Assembly: GCF_020731285.1 (NCBI RefSeq)
Contig: NZ_JAJFOW010000008.1
Location: 1-64,000 of the forward strand
Direction of reading: 5' to 3'
DNA: 64,000 nt
DNA from: Cohnella baijiui
Lineage (GTDB): Bacteria > Bacillota > Bacilli > Paenibacillales > Paenibacillaceae
Below, in pieces: positions 62,196 through 64,000 of this stretch. The position numbers and the translations under genes are program-made. Within the stretch, counting starts at the first letter, position 1. Each line of letters opens with the position of its first letter. The notes below the pieces were generated by a model. That model saw only the letters and a program-made list of their open reading frames with translations. It did no database searches and was not told the DNA's origin.

Positions 62196-62930
62196 TCAGA
62201 ATTTTGAATACCTCAAAATCTTTCTATACATGGATTTGTCTTTAATCGTGTTAAAAATACTCTTATCTGGACCCGTATTAATCTCTAGAATCCATGGCTT
62301 CCAATTTGAATCAATTGCAATATCAACGCCGAAAGCTTTTTTTCTTCTATAACTTTCTCGAAGAACAAGACTCGCATCTCTCCCTAAAGCTTCCATCTTC
62401 TTTATAAAGTTTGCCCTCGCGGATCTACTGAGATGAGATTGGAGTAAAGTATCTATGGGCAATGGTGTACCTCCACTGTGAAAATTAGTCACGATCTTGC
62501 CCGGTTTAGCTAACCGCCCAATGATCCCTGTTGTTTCGAGTTGTCCTTTTCTGTTCTTTTGCACCATGACCCTTATATCAAACGAGCGTCCATCATGCTT
62601 CAACAGATGAATCCCTTTTTGAACAACATATTTCTTTTTATATAGGAACTTGCCGAGAGAACTGCATAGTGCATCAAATGTATGATATTTTCTTGAAGTA
62701 GTGCCACTTCTTAGAACGAATCCATTATTGGTTTTCGTTATCTTATATATGCCATGACCTCCGGTTCCCTCGTCAGGTTTTAAGTAAAGGGAGTCATATT
62801 TCATGATCATTTTATAGATATTTGATATTGTTGCTGCTTGCGTATCAGGCAATAACGTTTTAATGTTGCTGTATTTTCGCATGAAATTATATTTACCTAA
62901 TTTACCCATTTTGTATGTTGCTTTTTTCAA
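62196..62930 (-). CDS. YheC/YheD-family ATP-grasp protein (spore-coat associated type)
   Basis: A protein of about 244 residues. ATP-grasp features are YDSLYLKPDEGTGGHGIYKI, FDIRVMVQKNRKGQLETTGI and DIAIDSNWKPWILEINTGPD, the last carrying the Asp/Glu/Asn metal ligands. YheC and YheD are found in the Bacillus spore coat; short single-domain members are frequent in Paenibacillus. A TTG at 62930 is taken as start because GGAGG lies 8 bases before it and domain similarity starts there. ATGs at 62948 (GGAG 9 bases upstream) and 63053 are alternatives. Substrate unknown. Confidence 0.72.
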   Translation of the reverse strand: MKKATYKMGKLGKYNFMRKYSNIKTLLPDTQAATISNIYKMIMKYDSLYLKPDEGTGGHGIYKITKTNNGFVLRSGTTSRKYHTFDALCSSLGKFLYKKKYVVQKGIHLLKHDGRSFDIRVMVQKNRKGQLETTGIIGRLAKPGKIVTNFHSGGTPLPIDTLLQSHLSRSARANFIKKMEALGRDASLVLRESYRRKKAFGVDIAIDSNWKPWILEINTGPDKSIFNTIKDKSMYRKILRYSKF

Positions 62931-63062
62931 TGTATCTGCCTCCTGCATAAGGGCTATCTCCACATTTACCATGTGTTTATTGTATATTGGCGGAAGAAAA
63001 AAGGAGCGGCTTCTGCCTACGTCATCTCCAATATAGGTATCCGCATAGTCCACAAGAAAAAC

Positions 63063-63106
63063 AAAAATCGGCCCTTTCGCAAACTTGCGAACAGTAGCCG
63101 ATTTTT
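63063..63106 (-). terminator. Terminator of the methionine aminopeptidase gene
   Basis: AAAAATCGGC (63063-63072) pairs with GCCGATTTTT (63097-63106), and an inner TTCGCAA/TTGCGAA pair makes a branched or longer stem. The minus-strand tail is TTTTTGTTTTTC. Confidence 0.8.
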
Positions 63107-63111
63107 GAGTT

Positions 63112-63858
63112 CTATTGTTCGGTCAAAATAATTGGGCCATCCGCAGTAATGGCGATCGTATGCTCATACTGTGCGGAAAGCGAGCCGTCAACGGTTCTGG
63201 CGGTCCATCCGTCGGCATCAACCTTCATGAACGCTTTACCGGCATTTAGCATCGGCTCGATCGTAAAAACCATCCCTTCCTTCAAACGGAATCCTTTGCC
63301 CGGATACCCGACGTGGGGGTAATTAGGTTCCTCGTGCATCTCCCTTCCTACGCCATGACCGAGCAGATCGCGCACCACCGAATATCCGTTTTGCTCGGCA
63401 TGGGTTTGAACCGCGTGCATCACATCGCCGATCCGGTTTCCGACGACAGCTTTTTCGATTCCAAGATACAAGCATTCCTTCGTTACCCGCATCAGATTGC
63501 GGGCTTCTTCCGACACCTCGCCGACCGCATAGCACCAAGCTGAATCGCCGATCCAGCCATCCGCTTCCGCGACGATGTCGATTTTGACGATATCGCCTTC
63601 CTGGAGCGGCTTCCGGTTCGGAAAACCATGCGCAATGACGTCGTTGACAGATGCACATGTCGCAAAAGGATAGCCGTTGTAGCCTACCGTATAAGCCTTG
63701 GCGCCATTCTCCTTCAGGAACCGCACCGCGAACGACTCGATATCGAGCGTCGTGACACCCGGCCGGATCATGCTTGCGATTGCTTGATGAAAAGCAGCGA
63801 CTATTTGGCCGGCTTTTCTCATTTCATCGATTTCTGCTCTCGATTTCAGGATGACCAT
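63112..63858 (-). CDS. map: Type I methionine aminopeptidase
   Basis: A 248-residue metalloprotease that removes N-terminal methionine. Metal ligands are visible: Asp in GDIVKIDIVAEADGWIGDSA (both), His in LLGHGVGREMHEEP, Glu in MVFTIEPML and Glu in SAQYEHTIAIT. The ATG at 63858 is preferred, 11 bases after GGAG; the one at 63867 is only 2 bases from it. This copy is not beside secY/adk as the housekeeping map is, so it is probably a second isozyme. The upstream TetR gene ends 5 bases before its start, suggesting one operon. Confidence 0.93.
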   Translation of the reverse strand: MVILKSRAEIDEMRKAGQIVAAFHQAIASMIRPGVTTLDIESFAVRFLKENGAKAYTVGYNGYPFATCASVNDVIAHGFPNRKPLQEGDIVKIDIVAEADGWIGDSAWCYAVGEVSEEARNLMRVTKECLYLGIEKAVVGNRIGDVMHAVQTHAEQNGYSVVRDLLGHGVGREMHEEPNYPHVGYPGKGFRLKEGMVFTIEPMLNAGKAFMKVDADGWTARTVDGSLSAQYEHTIAITADGPIILTEQ

Positions 63859-63863
63859 TCCAT

Positions 63864-64000
63864 TCATTTCTCCTTTGACTGTATGCCTGAAAAAATCATA
63901 TCGACGATCCCGTCCACATCCAACTCGTTACGCATATTGTGGTGGATGTTCAATGTTGTGCAGCCAACAAGCGAGCCATAGATTAGATTAGCTGTTTTCT
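63864..64000 (-). CDS. TetR-family regulator, C-terminal part, cut by the window edge
   Basis: The minus strand reads TANLIYGSLVGCTTLNIHHN followed by MRNELDVDGIVDMIFSGIQS and KEK before a TGA at 63864-63866. The shape fits the last two helices of TetR/AcrR ligand-binding domains (LI.G......D...I...I..GI). The DNA-binding N-terminus lies beyond the window. The stop overlaps the ribosome-site area of map. Confidence 0.5.
   Translation of the reverse strand, partial: KTANLIYGSLVGCTTLNIHHNMRNELDVDGIVDMIFSGIQSKEK

Noticed and set aside
1..64000. CRISPR arrays, complete insertion sequences, prophage genes, rRNA and tRNA
   Set aside because: No regularly spaced repeats, transposase or integrase frames, or RNA-gene signatures were seen on reading both strands; a covariance-model search was not possible.

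Overview
The window looks like a chromosomal segment of a spore-forming Firmicute of the Paenibacillaceae (Paenibacillus/Cohnella type). This rests on gene content: YesM/YesN two-component pairs next to LplABC-type sugar importers, a YheC/YheD spore-coat ATP-grasp protein, an NreABC-like operon beside a Bacillus-type Fnr, DUF5054 and GH172 proteins, and strong AGGAGG-type ribosome sites with frequent TTG starts. No rRNA, tRNA, CRISPR array or intact insertion sequence was recognised. The taxonomic call is an inference; no database was consulted.

Layout. 1-6.6 kb is a patchy accessory stretch: three separate RibD_C/dihydrofolate-reductase-like proteins, a beheaded ArsR repressor that still has its promoter-operator, a secreted stalk-domain protein with a duplicated domain, a collapsed bpsA-like gene and an alpha/beta hydrolase. 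6.7-20 kb is one long minus-strand glycan-use cluster: YesN and YesM regulators, a lipoprotein-plus-two-permease sugar importer, a beta-lactamase-fold hydrolase, two paralogous secreted proteins of unknown fold, and a DUF5054 (GH38-like) protein. 20-22.5 kb has a divergent MarR/membrane-protein pair around a 23-bp palindrome, flanked by decayed MFS genes, then a MobA-like protein.

22.6-36 kb is an anaerobic-metabolism block: phosphofructokinase, an FNT-type transporter, the ruins of nirB and nirD, pflA, pflB, adhE, a hemerythrin-like protein, an NreA/NreC/NreB-like nitrate-type signalling operon, and a divergent fnr. Four promoters in this block carry TGTGA-N6-TCACA-type sites. In three of them the site sits at exactly the same distance from a -10 hexamer, the geometry of class II Fnr activation. 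This suggests the fnr product coordinates glycolysis, mixed-acid fermentation and nitrite handling.

36-41.7 kb encodes an OmpR-type two-component system and an RND efflux pump. 42-45.2 kb is a three-gene sugar importer with a cre-like site and a hairpin after the binding-protein gene. 45.8-53.3 kb is a GH172/GH43/AraNPQ-like operon, probably for arabinose-containing glycans, with a divergent AraC regulator. 53.6-64 kb is mixed: DedA, GNAT, an ECF sigma factor fused to a VOC domain, OsmC, an APH(6)/hydroxyurea-type phosphotransferase, a ChrB-N-like protein translationally coupled to a P-type ATPase, a YheC/D protein, methionine aminopeptidase, and the end of a TetR gene cut by the window edge.

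The most unusual items are the sigma-VOC fusion, the ATPase/ChrB-N pair, the twin unknown glycan proteins, and the Fnr-type promoter that still reads through dead nirBD into an intact transporter gene.
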